A DNA stretch of 58,528 nucleotides from SIG636 sp045592105 (GCA_045592105.1 JAZNUB010000046.1:1-58528), one strand, 5' to 3'. Positions 42,060-51,800 are shown, numbered from the stretch's first letter. The notes: generated from the letters alone by a model not told the origin. Numbers and translations are program-made.

Positions 42060-42440
42060 ATGTTAAAGAAGCTTTTTATTGCAGTTTTAGCCTGTATTTT
42101 GCTTTTTTCGTTTTGCGCTTGCGACAGCACGGATAAAGACGAAAGCTCTGTTATCGTAGACCCTAATGACCCTTTTACGGGCGAATGGCTAATGGTTACG
42201 GAGGACGGAATATATGAATTTCTTAGCTTTTACGGCAACGGAAAGGGCTACCAGCAAGCGTTGGATATTTACTTAGATATCGGTTACACTTACGATGATA
42301 CAACGCTTACGTTTGATGTATACGTTGAAGACCCACCATTAAAAAGAGTTTACGAATATCGTATTGAGGAAATGGACCTGTTTTTGAAAAACATCGAAAC
42401 GGGTACGGAAAAGCATTACGTTAAGCAAGTAGCGAAGTAA
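42060..42440 (+). CDS. Small lipoprotein (lipocalin-like)
   Basis: 126 residues. Signal peptide II with lipobox FSFCAC (about C19/C21), a short Ser/Asp linker, then a beta-rich domain (FTGEWLMVTEDGIYEFLSFY, GYTYDDTTLTFDVYVEDPPL, YRIEEMDLFLKNIETGTEK). The pattern GxW...strand repeats is that of small lipocalin-like lipoproteins common in Clostridia. Function unknown. A second lipoprotein of similar size and plan follows 12 nt downstream, probably an old duplication. Confidence 0.65.
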   Translation: MLKKLFIAVLACILLFSFCACDSTDKDESSVIVDPNDPFTGEWLMVTEDGIYEFLSFYGNGKGYQQALDIYLDIGYTYDDTTLTFDVYVEDPPLKRVYEYRIEEMDLFLKNIETGTEKHYVKQVAK

Positions 42441-42452
42441 TAGGTGGATACT

Positions 42453-42833
42453 ATGATAAAAAAAGTGTTTTTAGTTTTATTAATCGGAATTTTTATATTA
42501 TCAGCTTTTACAGCTTGTTCCAACAATGACAAGTATGCCGAAAAAATCATCGGCAAATGGGAGTGCAAATACGGCAACGATACCTTGGTGCTTATTTTCG
42601 AAGAGGGCGGTACGGGTACAGCAAGGCTTTCCCCTTCTCCAACGATTAACGATGTGAAAATAGAATACACCTTGAACGGTGAGGATATATCTATAACCAG
42701 CTACAGTGTGGACAGCCAAGGCGAAGCCATTGGCACGGGTGAATACAGCGTTAGGTATTATAACGGCAACCTGCTTTTTAAACCCCGCGGAAGCACCGTT
42801 AAGCCTAACACTTTTTACAAGGTTGGCGATTAA
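42453..42833 (+). CDS. Small lipoprotein, second of a pair
   Basis: 126 residues. Signal peptide II (MIKKVFLVLLIGIFILSAFT then AC; lipobox FTAC at about C21). The mature part has IIGKWECKYGNDTLVLIFEE, EYTLNGEDISITSYSVD and NLLFKPRGSTVKPNTFYKVG, a small beta barrel of the IxGxW lipocalin-like kind (DUF5640-like). ATG 42453 is preferred over the in-frame codon at 42444. Same operon and plan as the preceding lipoprotein. Confidence 0.65.
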   Translation: MIKKVFLVLLIGIFILSAFTACSNNDKYAEKIIGKWECKYGNDTLVLIFEEGGTGTARLSPSPTINDVKIEYTLNGEDISITSYSVDSQGEAIGTGEYSVRYYNGNLLFKPRGSTVKPNTFYKVGD

Positions 42834-42874
42834 TAAGCCCAAAAACTGCATATAAAACCGCGAACAAGATAAAA

Positions 42875-42910
42875 AATGCTTCGTTACAGTAACTGCAACG
42901 AAGCATTTTT
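42875..42910. terminator. Bidirectional terminator
   Basis: AATGCTTCGTT (42875-42885) pairs with AACGAAGCATT (42897-42907), with an A-tract before and TTTTT after; it serves both convergent genes. Confidence 0.8.
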
Positions 42911-42922
42911 ATTGTTTAAATT

Positions 42923-43156
42923 TTAGCAATGCTCTGCAAGCCAAGCTTCAACCTTGTTCTTTGCAATTCTCTTAATGTCCTCAGCGGGATATGCACTATC
43001 AGCGCCGCCGTTTACATAAAGGAAATAAGAGCCTGTGGGGGTTTGATACAAGCTTTCTTCATAACCTGCGGGATCACCAAACTCACCAACAGTGTGCTTT
43101 TTAACAAGCTCTGCAGTTTCGGTATCGTATTCGCATTTACAAATAATCTTCTTCAC
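42923..43156 (-). CDS. Small acidic protein of unknown function
   Basis: 77 residues with ICKCEYDTETAELVKKHTVG, then LYQTPTGSYFLYVNGGADS and a C-terminal helix (EDIKRIAKNKVEAWLAEHC). The TPxGxYFLYxxGG centre and WLxEH end recur in short proteins of Clostridia and their mobile elements, of unknown function. GTG start after AAGGAGAAAATAAA. Single gene with its own promoter, TTGACC (complement of 43212-43217), 17 bp, TATACT (complement of 43189-43194). Confidence 0.65.
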   Translation of the reverse strand: MKKIICKCEYDTETAELVKKHTVGEFGDPAGYEESLYQTPTGSYFLYVNGGADSAYPAEDIKRIAKNKVEAWLAEHC

Positions 43157-43188
43157 TTTATTTTCTCCTTAATTATTATTACAAGCAT

Positions 43189-43217
43189 AGTATACTATTT
43201 CCTATTTTATCGGTCAA
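43189..43217 (-). promoter_or_regulatory. Promoter of the 77-residue protein gene
   Basis: TTGACC, 17 bp, TATACT on the minus strand. Between here and 43329 I see no gene. Confidence 0.65.
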
Positions 43218-43328
43218 GATGCATAAAGCAAGAAAATAACGCTTTAGAAAAGCCGTTTTGTATTAAATATATACAAAAGGTGCATAAATCTACACCCCGT
43301 TTTTCTAAAAACGCCGTTTAACAAAAGG

Positions 43329-43354
43329 AAAGCCGCCGTTTAAACGGCGGCTTT
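43329..43354. terminator. Perfect palindrome after the substrate-binding protein gene
   Basis: AAAGCCGCCGTTT followed directly by its complement AAACGGCGGCTTT. It is the likely terminator of the minus-strand gene, although the following T-run is weak. Confidence 0.65.
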
Positions 43355-43365
43355 GAAAATATACC

Positions 43366-44907
43366 TTATTCAGCTTTGTTAAGCTCAGCCATCAAATCTT
43401 CGATAGCAAACTCGATAGACTGCTTCTGGGAAGAAATGCGGGACTGAAGGTTCTTATCCAAATTGTCACACATATCAATAGGATCCTGAAGGAGCGCACC
43501 AAATACAGCACCAAGGTCGAATGTGCGGTTTTCAAATATAACGTCAAGCATCTTAGCACTATCGGGGTCAGAAGCGTCACCGCGCTTAAGCTGCTTTTCA
43601 TAATATTCGGGAGTGAGGTAATCCTTGCTGTATGCGCCAAGCGCATCAAGGATGGTACCAATCTGCTTACCCTTTTCACCTGCGGAAAGTGCGCCAACGG
43701 GAACGAATACGCAGCTTGCGGTGTGAGGGCTCATAGTGTGATAATATCTGTCCTGAGTATTGTCATACTTCGGGATGGGAAGAATACCAAAGTCATCTTC
43801 CATATCTCTGAAGAAGGGAAGGTGAATAAGACCGGTCATATAGAACAAGCCTCTGCCTTCTTTGAACGCTCTGATTACGGTTTCAGCGTAAACGTCCTTA
43901 CCTTCGTGCTTGGTTACGTACTTGTCAAGGTTAGCAACAAGAACGTCATTAGCGTTGAGATAAAGATCTACGGCGTCACCGATGGAAGAGAATACTCTCT
44001 CATTTTCAAGAGCAAATTCGATTTCGTCATCAGCATTCTTATCAACAGTCTTTTCGCCTGCTGCAAGAACATGGAGATAAAGGTTGCCGGTTTCTGTAAG
44101 GAAGCCATAGGTATCAAGCTCGTCTCTTTCATTGTCACCGGTGGTTTCAGCGCCAAAGCCTTTAACCTTCTCTTCGAGAACGTCAAAGGTCCATTCGCCC
44201 TTAGCAGCAAGATCATAAAGCTCGCTATAAGTGCCTTCGCCAAACTTTTCTTCATAAAGGTCCTTATTGAAGAGGATAACGAAAGTACCGTCATTATCAT
44301 AGGTGTTGATATCGCCAAGCGCATAGTAAAGCTTGTTGCAAACAGAAAGGTCTTCTACACCGTTCTGGTCCCACCAAGGCTTGGAAAAATCTATACCAAG
44401 AGTCTTGAGGTCTACAAGATATCCCTGTTCAACAAAGGAATAGTAGTAATAATAGGTTTCAAAGCAAAAATCAATTGTGGGAGCGCCGGACAAAATATCC
44501 TCTTGGATAAATGTACGGATTTCGCCAGCGGTATCAGTGCTCATCTCACCGGTGATGGTGCAGTTGTAAGCCCTCTGAACTGCTTCCAAAACTTCGCTCT
44601 TAGCACGGTTGATGTTACTCATCGTGCCATCTTCGCTTTCCTGCCAAATTACTTCGCCCTGGAAATCGATGGTTTCTTTACCATAACCAAACCAACGCTC
44701 GTAAATGTAAAAATTACGACCGCCCATGTCTGTTGCTTCAGGAAGCATCTCATGATAAACAACATCAGCCTTGCTTTCTTCAACTACGGAAGTATCATCC
44801 CCGTTGCTGGGTGCTACGGAAGAATCGTTACCACCGTCGCCGCCACATGCCGCAAAGCACGCTGCAACCATAAGTAAAGCCAGAAGCAAGCATAAATACT
44901 TTTTCAT
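43366..44907 (-). CDS. Extracellular solute-binding lipoprotein of an ABC importer (sugar type)
   Basis: 513 residues. Lipobox VAACFAAC (C about 20), a Ser/Asp/Gly-rich linker, then a large periplasmic-binding-protein-like fold: DGTMSNINRAKSEVLEAV, ... DFSKPWWDQNGVEDLSV, KLYYALGDINTYDNDGTFVI, LFNKDLYEEKFGEGTYSELY, ... FGILPIPKYDNTQDRYYHTM. The pattern (PWWD, LFNKDL, GILPIPKYD) is of family 1-type extracellular solute-binding proteins for oligosaccharides. No permease or ATPase gene adjoins it, so it must use membrane parts encoded elsewhere. RBS AAAGGAGAAAAAAGT; own promoter. Confidence 0.85.
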   Translation of the reverse strand: MKKYLCLLLALLMVAACFAACGGDGGNDSSVAPSNGDDTSVVEESKADVVYHEMLPEATDMGGRNFYIYERWFGYGKETIDFQGEVIWQESEDGTMSNINRAKSEVLEAVQRAYNCTITGEMSTDTAGEIRTFIQEDILSGAPTIDFCFETYYYYYSFVEQGYLVDLKTLGIDFSKPWWDQNGVEDLSVCNKLYYALGDINTYDNDGTFVILFNKDLYEEKFGEGTYSELYDLAAKGEWTFDVLEEKVKGFGAETTGDNERDELDTYGFLTETGNLYLHVLAAGEKTVDKNADDEIEFALENERVFSSIGDAVDLYLNANDVLVANLDKYVTKHEGKDVYAETVIRAFKEGRGLFYMTGLIHLPFFRDMEDDFGILPIPKYDNTQDRYYHTMSPHTASCVFVPVGALSAGEKGKQIGTILDALGAYSKDYLTPEYYEKQLKRGDASDPDSAKMLDVIFENRTFDLGAVFGALLQDPIDMCDNLDKNLQSRISSQKQSIEFAIEDLMAELNKAE

Positions 44908-44940
44908 ACTTTTTTCTCCTTTACAGGTTTTATTACGATA

Positions 44941-44969
44941 ATTATATCACACCGCATTCTACAAGTCAA
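44941..44969 (-). promoter_or_regulatory. Promoter of the solute-binding lipoprotein gene
   Basis: TTGACT (complement of 44964-44969), 17 bp, TATAAT (complement of 44941-44946). Confidence 0.75.
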
Positions 44970-45028
44970 GTACAATTTCCAAAATATACAATTTCGGTCT
45001 ATAATATATATGTACGTTTTGTTTACTG

Positions 45029-45057
45029 TTGACATTTTACGGACAATATAGTATAAT
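45029..45057 (+). promoter_or_regulatory. Promoter of the LCP-like gene and metY
   Basis: TTGACA (45029-45034), 17 bp, TATAAT (45052-45057), divergent from the solute-binding gene. Confidence 0.75.
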
Positions 45058-45090
45058 ACAATTTGATTTACAGAAAGGAGTTGAAGCCTT

Positions 45091-46047
45091 TTGTCAAGCG
45101 CTGTTAGGAACTTTTTAGTTGTGTTTTTTCTTGCGCTTTTGGGCTTTGGTATTTTAGGCCATTTTATCGCAACGGTTGCTGTGCCCTCTTTTGTTTATGA
45201 CGATGGGCAGGCGGATTTTTCGTCAGAGGACGTGGTTTCCGAGGAGGAGGTTGAATCCACCGACGATACGGTTTCTACGGATACCGTTGTTTCGGGCAAC
45301 AAGTTTAACTTTGCTTTTATTTGCCTTGACACCAACGATAAGCTTGCAGGCGTTTACCTGATGCACACGGATGACGGATATAAAACCTGTGTTAGCGTTT
45401 CGATACCCGGTAACGCATCCGTAGAAAACAACGGTGCGTTTTCTACGCTTTCACAATTATACAGCGATAAGGGGGAGGATTTTCTCCTTACAAAGCTTTA
45501 TTATCTTACGGGCTGTAAGATAGACGAGCACGCATCCGTTTGTGCCGTTGATACCAGCGGTGACGGAAGGGACGTTACCCAGTTAAGCACCTATCTTAAA
45601 TACACCTACAAAATAAAAGAAAGCTTTGAGTTTCCCAACCCCAACTATAATCGCGGCGAAGCTGACCCCGAAAGCTCTGAGGATAACCCCAACGATAATA
45701 TGGAGCTTATTACGGTAGAGGCGGGCAGCTACGCACTTAACGGGCAGACAAACGACGTGCAGAATGACAAGATGCTGCTTGACACACAGTATAACAAAAA
45801 CGCTTTTGAGATTTATAACGATTTGCTTACCCGTATCATCAACGACGAAACGCTTGTTGGCAACACGCAAAAGCAAACGAAGATAATGGGATATATGCTT
45901 AACAAATCGTTTAGGGACTACGGCAATTCCGGTGCGGGGTTATACTTGTTTAACGATTACGTTAAAGCTTCTATCAATTATTCGGGCACGGGCGGTGCTT
46001 GGGACGAAATACGCGAAGCTATAAAAACACTTGAAAGAAAGGTATAA
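45091..46047 (+). CDS. Membrane-anchored LCP-like (LytR-CpsA-Psr) protein, degenerate
   Basis: 318 residues. One N-terminal membrane helix (FLVVFFLALLGFGILGHFIA), an acidic Ser/Val/Asp linker, then an extracellular domain: FAFICLDTNDKLAGVYLMHT, DDGYKTCVSVSIPGNASV, LTKLYYLTGCKIDEHASVCA. The strand order resembles the LCP core (xxLLGxD...MMLVSI...VSIPRDT), which ligates wall polymers to peptidoglycan, but the catalytic Arg of SIPRDT is Gly (SIPGNAS) and no RSDT motif is seen. It could be a non-catalytic relative or a different fold. TTG start 10 nt after GGAG. metY follows 5 nt downstream. Confidence 0.5.
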   Translation: MSSAVRNFLVVFFLALLGFGILGHFIATVAVPSFVYDDGQADFSSEDVVSEEEVESTDDTVSTDTVVSGNKFNFAFICLDTNDKLAGVYLMHTDDGYKTCVSVSIPGNASVENNGAFSTLSQLYSDKGEDFLLTKLYYLTGCKIDEHASVCAVDTSGDGRDVTQLSTYLKYTYKIKESFEFPNPNYNRGEADPESSEDNPNDNMELITVEAGSYALNGQTNDVQNDKMLLDTQYNKNAFEIYNDLLTRIINDETLVGNTQKQTKIMGYMLNKSFRDYGNSGAGLYLFNDYVKASINYSGTGGAWDEIREAIKTLERKV

Positions 46048-46052
46048 ACAAT

Positions 46053-47321
46053 ATGAAAAACGGAACTAAATGTATTCACGAAGGTTACAAGCCCGCAAAC
46101 GGTCAGCCGCTTGCAATGCCTATATATCAAAGCACAACCTACGCATACGATTCTACGGAGCATATCGGCAAGCTGTTTGACCTTGCGGCAGACGGGCATA
46201 TGTACAGCCGCATCTCTAACCCCACGGTTGCTTTCGTTGAGGAAAAGATTGCGGCACTTGAGGGCGGTATTGCCGCTGTATGCACAACCTCCGGTCAATC
46301 CGCATCGTTTTTATCTCTTGTAAACATCCTCGGCAGTGGGGACAGTTTTCTTTGCTCCTCAAAGATATACGGCGGAACGATTAATTTATTTTCCGTTACA
46401 ATGAAGCGTTTGGGCATAGAATGTATATACTTTGACCCGGACGACGAGGACGAGAAGATAGAAGCGCTTATCAAGCCCAACACAAAGGCTGTTTTTGCAG
46501 AATCCTTGGCTAATCCTGCGCTTTCTGTTTTGGATATCAGCCGTATAGCAAACCTTGCACACAGGCACGGGCTTCCGCTTATTATAGACAACACCTTCCC
46601 CACCCCGATACTTTGCAGGCCTATTGAGCACGGTGCGGATATCGTTATCCACTCCACAACAAAGTATATGGACGGCCACGCCATACAGGTTGGTGGCGTT
46701 GTTGTTGACAGCGGTAATTTTGACTGGGAAGCTAACGGCTACACCTGCCTTTCCGAGCCTGACGAGTCTTACCACGGCGTTGTTTACACAAAGGATTTCG
46801 GCAAGGCTGCTTACGCTGTTAAATTTAGGGTTCAGCTTATCCGCGATTTCGGCACCTATCCGCCTGCAACTGCCGCGTTTTATCTTAACCTTGGGCTGCA
46901 AACGCTTGACGTTAGAATGGAAAGGCATTGCAAAAACGCGCTTGCGGCTGCAAAGTTTTTAAGCGGGCATAGCAAGATAGAATCTGTTTCCTACCCTTCG
47001 CTTGAGGGGGACAAGTATTACGGTCTTGCTCAAAAATATCTGCCCAACGGTGCAAGCGGCGTTGTTTCCCTTACCATAAAGGGCGGCAAGGAAAACGCCG
47101 TTAGGTTTATGGATGCGCTAAAGCTTGCAAAAAACGTTGTTCACGTTGCAACGGTTCACACCTGCGTTCTTCACCCCGCAAGCGAAACTCACCGCCAACT
47201 TACCGACGAGCAGCTTGTTGCCGCAGGCATCAACCCCGGTATGATAAGGCTTTCAGTTGGTATTGAGGATATAAACGATATTCTTGAGGATCTTGAAAAC
47301 GGGCTTTCCAAATGCGAATAA
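46053..47321 (+). CDS. metY: O-acetylhomoserine aminocarboxypropyltransferase (PLP-dependent sulfhydrylase)
   Basis: 422 residues. Cys/Met metabolism PLP enzyme making homocysteine from O-acetylhomoserine and sulfide. Seen: TKCIHEGYKPANGQPLAMPI, YQSTTYAYDST, MYSRISNPTVAFVEEKIAAL, cofactor-binding DNTFPTPILCRPIEHGADI and the Schiff-base lysine in STTKYMDGHAIQVGG; the C-terminal region AVRFMDALKLAKNVVHVATV, IRLSVGIEDINDILEDLENG. Its length (over 420, with a long insert) favours MetY over cystathionine gamma-lyases (about 380-400). rlmH overlaps by 10 nt. There is no S-box-sized leader. Confidence 0.92.
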   Translation: MKNGTKCIHEGYKPANGQPLAMPIYQSTTYAYDSTEHIGKLFDLAADGHMYSRISNPTVAFVEEKIAALEGGIAAVCTTSGQSASFLSLVNILGSGDSFLCSSKIYGGTINLFSVTMKRLGIECIYFDPDDEDEKIEALIKPNTKAVFAESLANPALSVLDISRIANLAHRHGLPLIIDNTFPTPILCRPIEHGADIVIHSTTKYMDGHAIQVGGVVVDSGNFDWEANGYTCLSEPDESYHGVVYTKDFGKAAYAVKFRVQLIRDFGTYPPATAAFYLNLGLQTLDVRMERHCKNALAAAKFLSGHSKIESVSYPSLEGDKYYGLAQKYLPNGASGVVSLTIKGGKENAVRFMDALKLAKNVVHVATVHTCVLHPASETHRQLTDEQLVAAGINPGMIRLSVGIEDINDILEDLENGLSKCE

Positions 47322-47791
47322 CGCTTATATACGTTGGCTCTACCAGCGAAAAGTTTTATACGGATGCGTGTGCCGAATACGAAAAAAGGCTTGGCGCTTT
47401 CACCGCCTTCCAAAGCGTTTGCGTTAAGGAGGAGCGTATTGGTGACGAAGCATCGGAGGCTTTAATATCAAAGGCTTTGGAGGCAGAGGAGCAGCGCATA
47501 CGCGCCGCAATCCCCAAAGGCTCGTTCAAAATAGCGATGTGCATTGAGGGGAAACAGCTATCCTCCGAAAAATTAGCGGCAAAGCTATCCTCGCTTGCCT
47601 CGGGCGGCACATCTTCTGTTGCGTTGGTTATAGGCAGCAGCCACGGTCTGGCACGCACGCTTAAGGCTGATTGTGATTTGCTTCTGTCCATGTCGGAAAT
47701 GACTTTTCCGCACATGCTTGCACGCGTTATGCTAACCGAGCAGTTGTATAGGGCTTTTACTATAATCGGCGGCAAAAAATACCACAAATAA
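47312..47791 (+). CDS. rlmH: 23S rRNA (pseudouridine1915-N3)-methyltransferase RlmH
   Basis: 159 residues. SPOUT methyltransferase that modifies helix 69 of 23S rRNA on the assembled ribosome. MRITLIYVGSTSEKFYTDAC at the start, YEKRLGAF, AMCIEGKQLSSEKLAAKL, the SAM-binding knot VALVIGSSHGLA and LSMSEMTFPHMLARVMLTEQ, ending in GGKKYHK. The usual GGxxG knot loop reads IGSSHGL here. It starts inside the end of metY. Confidence 0.94.
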   Translation: MRITLIYVGSTSEKFYTDACAEYEKRLGAFTAFQSVCVKEERIGDEASEALISKALEAEEQRIRAAIPKGSFKIAMCIEGKQLSSEKLAAKLSSLASGGTSSVALVIGSSHGLARTLKADCDLLLSMSEMTFPHMLARVMLTEQLYRAFTIIGGKKYHK

Positions 47792-47804
47792 TTTACTTAA
47801 ACTA

Positions 47805-47833
47805 TTGAAATCTTATATTATTTATGTTAGAAT
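47805..47833 (+). promoter_or_regulatory. Promoter of the ferredoxin gene
   Basis: TTGAAA (47805-47810), 17 bp, TAGAAT (47828-47833). Confidence 0.65.
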
Positions 47834-47864
47834 GATGAAGTAAATATTCAAGGAGGTACTTATT

Positions 47865-48038
47865 ATGGCATATACCATTTCCAAGGACGATTGCATAGGT
47901 TGCGGTACCTGTGAGGCTGAATGCCCCGTTGGCGCAATTTCCGTTGATGCAGACGGCAAGTATGTTATCGATGCTGACACTTGTCTTGATTGTGGCGCAT
48001 GTGCAGGCGTGTGCCCTGTTGATGCTCCCAAGGCGTAA
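47865..48038 (+). CDS. 2[4Fe-4S] clostridial-type ferredoxin
   Basis: 57 residues, start ATG after AAGGAGGTACTTATT. Two CxxCxxCxxxCP clusters: CIGCGTCEAECP (C10, C13, C16, C20) and CLDCGACAGVCP (C40, C43, C46, C50), typical of the small bacterial 2[4Fe-4S] ferredoxins that carry electrons at low potential for pyruvate:ferredoxin oxidoreductase and hydrogenase. Every ligand is intact. Strong ribosome site and own promoter fit high expression. It is followed by a hairpin. Confidence 0.95.
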   Translation: MAYTISKDDCIGCGTCEAECPVGAISVDADGKYVIDADTCLDCGACAGVCPVDAPKA

Positions 48039-48057
48039 ACTTTGCGTTTTAAGGTAA

Positions 48058-48103
48058 CACGCCCGCAAACCATGTTTTACATAGGTTGGTGGGCGTTTAT
48101 CTT
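48058..48103 (+). terminator. Hairpin after the ferredoxin gene
   Basis: ACGCCCGCAAACC and GGTTGGTGGGCGT form an imperfect stem followed by TTTATCTTATTT; likely the ferredoxin terminator. Confidence 0.55.
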
Positions 48104-48116
48104 ATTTATTGAAAGA

Positions 48117-48776
48117 ATGAAAGAAACCAAAACTACTGAAATTAACTGCGGAATAATGCTTACGGAGTATACGGACGGACTGCTTTTCGGCACGGACGCC
48201 CTTTTGCTTTCGCATTTTGTTAAGGGCGGAAAGCATAAAAAAGGGGTGGATATCGGTGCAGGAAGCGGCCCTATTTCTTTAATACTGCTTGCAGAAGACA
48301 AGGCGGCGTATATGACAGGGGTTGAGATACAGCCCGAATACGCGCTTCTTTCCGAGATGAATGCTAACCAAAACGGGTTTGCAAGCAGATATAAAGCCGT
48401 TTGCGGAGACGCTAACAATATAAAAGAGCTGCTGAATGCCGAAACAGCGGATTTTGTTGTTTCCAATCCGCCGTTTATGAAGGCGGCGGCAGGCAAGCAC
48501 AACCTAAGCCTATCAAAAAGCATAGCACGGCACGAGGAATACCTACCGCCAAACAGCTTGTGTGCTGCGGCGGCGTATCTGCTTAAATACGGTGGTAGCT
48601 TTTACGTTGTATACCGCCCCGAAAGGCTGTGCACGCTTATATCTGCACTTAAAAGCCACGCGTTGGAGCCAAAGCGCATTTGCTTTGCGGGCACTAACGG
48701 AAAGGTTGCGCTTGTGCTGGTAGAGGCTAAAAAGGGCGGCGCTGAGGGCGCAGATATTACGTTTATGAACATTTAA
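48117..48776 (+). CDS. tRNA1(Val) adenine-N6 methyltransferase-like protein (TrmN6/YfiC family)
   Basis: 219 residues. Class I SAM methyltransferase: DGLLFGTDALLLSHFV, motif I GVDIGAGSGPISLILL, acidic loop VEIQPEYALLSEMNANQN, CGDANNIKE, and the catalytic NPPF motif in VVSNPPFMKAA, which marks N6-adenine or N5-glutamine methylation. The F-(S/G)-x-DA-x-LLA-type entry segment and length match TrmN6, which methylates A37 of tRNA-Val. ATG 48117 follows TTGAAAGA, a weak site; a longer start would include the upstream hairpin and is unlikely. Confidence 0.8.
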   Translation: MKETKTTEINCGIMLTEYTDGLLFGTDALLLSHFVKGGKHKKGVDIGAGSGPISLILLAEDKAAYMTGVEIQPEYALLSEMNANQNGFASRYKAVCGDANNIKELLNAETADFVVSNPPFMKAAAGKHNLSLSKSIARHEEYLPPNSLCAAAAYLLKYGGSFYVVYRPERLCTLISALKSHALEPKRICFAGTNGKVALVLVEAKKGGAEGADITFMNI

Positions 48777-48816
48777 GACATAGCTTTTATAGTATTTCAA
48801 GGAAGGAGTTTGCAAT

Positions 48817-51800
48817 ATGAAAAGAACCGTATCTCTTTTACTGTGCGTATGCTTTGTGCTCACGGTTTTTTCCGTGTTGCTTTCTGTTCCTTTTATAAAA
48901 GCCAATCCGTTTGAAGCGTTTGATAAAGCAAGAGAACAAAATATTGCCTCTTCTTTATCGGCGCGCCCGTTTAACAGCGTTGCAAACGAAAGCGAAAGAA
49001 AGCAAGGCTGTATTGTTAAATTCAAAAGCGATACAACGCTTGAGGATATTTACAACTGCGTTAATAATTACGCTTACAGGCTTCTTGCCAACAGTAGTGA
49101 AAGGCTGTTTTGGATAGATGCTTCTACCGCGTTTTTCAAATCAGAGCACGCAGATATAGTGGAAAGCGCCGAGGAGGAGCAGACCTTATCCCTTTCCGCC
49201 ACGGTAAACGACCCTCTATCTTCCTCGCAATGGGAGCTTGACCATTTGCAAGCGTACAGAGCTTGGGACGTAACCACGGGAGAGCGCAACGTTACCGTTG
49301 CAGTTTTGGACAGCGGCATTTACAGAGCGCACCCCGATTTTGAAAACGTTTCCATACTTGCGGGCTATGATGCCGTAACGCGCACGGAGGGCGTTAGTCA
49401 GGACGTGAACGGCCACGGCACGAAAATAACCTCTATTATAGCCGCCGCTACTGACAACGGCATTGGTATGGCAGGTATCGCAAGCAACGTTTCTATTCTT
49501 CCTATACGAATCAGCAACAGCACGGGGTATATACATTCCTCCGATTTTATTGATGCCGTTTATTACGCCGCTGATGCAGGCGTGGATATAATTAATATGA
49601 GCTTTGGGGGCTACACCTACTCCGCTATGGAAGAGGTGGCGATAAGCTATGCATCCGAAAAGGGTTGCGTGCTTGTTTCTGCCGCAGGCAATAACGAAAC
49701 CAGCACGCAATACGCGGGGATGAAGGCTTATCCCGCATCTTACACAGGCGTTATAAGCGTTGGCGCGGTGGACGTAAACGGCGTGCTTTGTCCGTTTTCT
49801 CAGCGTAACGATGCGGTTGACCTTGTTGCGCCCGGTGCGGACGTTACGGTTGCAAACACTAACGACAGCTACGAGAAGGAAAACGGCACCTCCTTTGCTT
49901 CTGCATACGTTACGGCGGTTGCCGCGCTTTGCCTTTCCGCCATCGACGAAGGTGTGCGCTTCAGCTCCGACCAATTTTTATCGCTTATTGCCAAAATTAA
50001 CGGCGGTGTAGCAACAGAGGGCTACGGATACGGGCATATAAACGCATACAGCGCGCTAACAAAAATCAACACCCCGCTTGTTTCGGGCGTTGCAGATGGC
50101 GGCGTTTACCACAAAAACGTTACCATCACCTTCAACCGCGGCGAAGCAACGCTTGACGGTGAGGAGTTTGAAAGCGGCGAGGCGGTTATAACAAGCGGTA
50201 GCCACACGCTTGAGGTTACAGACGGAAGAAACACACTAACCATAGATTTTATCACGGATAATATTCCGCTTAAATATGAATACAGCGTTGGTACAAGCAG
50301 TGCCGCTATAACGTTTTCCAGAGGCACAGCAACGCTTGACGGTATACCCTATCTGTCCGGTGCGCCTATAACCGCGTCCGGCAAGCACTGCTTTAAGCTT
50401 ACGGGGCCGTACGGTAATACCGAAAGCTACGAGTTTGAATGTAATTTCAAAGCCCCTGAAATATTTGGTGTGGAAAACGGCGGAGTGTATACCTACCCCG
50501 TTCGCATCAGCGCGGGCGCAGGCGGCGTGCTTACGCTTAACGGTACAGTTATCCCTGCCGAAAAAATCGTTTCTCAAAGCGGTGTTTACACGCTTGTTTC
50601 CTCCACGGCAGACGGAAAGAACAAAAAAACACTTCGATTTACGGTTTCTATCCCCAACGCAAGCATTTATAGCTCCACGGTTGTATCGCCTAAAATAATT
50701 GCAGACGACAAATACCGCACGGTTGTGCTGTATAACGATGTGCTTTCAGGCGTGCGCGTGTTCTCTTGGGGTGACCTTACAAGAACAAAATGCTTTATCC
50801 GTACACAATCTGCCGTTATCGGGCATTGTTTATACGGAGAAAAGCTTGTGCTTATTCACAGCGGCGGTATCAGCGTGTGTGAACGCTCGGCTATAGCTGC
50901 CGGCACGGTTTCAAGCCTTTTGTATTACGGGTTTGAAAGGACAGCAAGTGCCGCAACCGCTTTGGGCGGATACGTGTATTACACCTGCCCCGCGGCTACG
51001 GAAACACAGCTTTGGCGAATGGATATAGCAAGCGGAAAAAGCACGCTTATAACAAGCTTTTCGGGCAACGCCGATATGCTTTGTACGGACGGAACTGCAC
51101 TTGCCGCAGCGAGCAAAAACGGTACTGTTTACATTTTCAGCCAAGAAGGAAAGCTTAACCTTAAAATCAATGTTGGCGAGGATATCAACTCCGTTGCTAT
51201 ATGCGGTGATTATCTATGCACCAACAAATATGTTTACGGTACAGCATCTAACGAAAAGCTGTTTTCGTTAAAAGACGGTGAAACCGTTGTTTTTGCAAAG
51301 AACAACGTTTTGGTAACGGATTATTCCGTTTACGACCTAAAGGGGCGCCGTGCGATAGCTGCGTTTGGCGATAGGCTTATTGATGCGGTTATAACAAGCG
51401 ATGGATATACCTTTAAAGCCATTGAGGGTATGAAAATAGAGCTTATAAACAACCAGGGCTTGCGCCTTGGGGCTGATAACGCCGCAAAGCTGCTTAATGC
51501 GGCAGAAGTAATTAGCCTTACGTTTGGAGCACCAAACAGCTTTTCCGTGCACGAAAGCTACGTTTCCGTTCCTGATAGCTTATATATCTCCGATGCGGTT
51601 ATCCCCACAGGCACAGGCAGTATATTTGCCATTTCCCCCTCTGAGCAGATGCTTTACACAATTGATTGTGCATCGCTTACCGTTACCGCACGCACAAGCT
51701 TGCGTTTTAAGCCCTCCTCGATATGCAGCGACGGAGAAAACGTATATATTGCTTTTTCTAACGAGGAAAGTATATTTGTTTGCTCTGTAAACGGCGGCGC

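Noticed and set aside
43723..44877. 384-residue plus-strand open frame opposite the solute-binding protein
   Set aside because: The minus frame has a signal peptide, lipobox, promoter and ribosome site; the plus frame has none and is a mirror of it.
46053..46100. SAM riboswitch controlling metY
   Set aside because: metY starts 5 nt after the upstream gene; there is no leader in which an S-box could fold.
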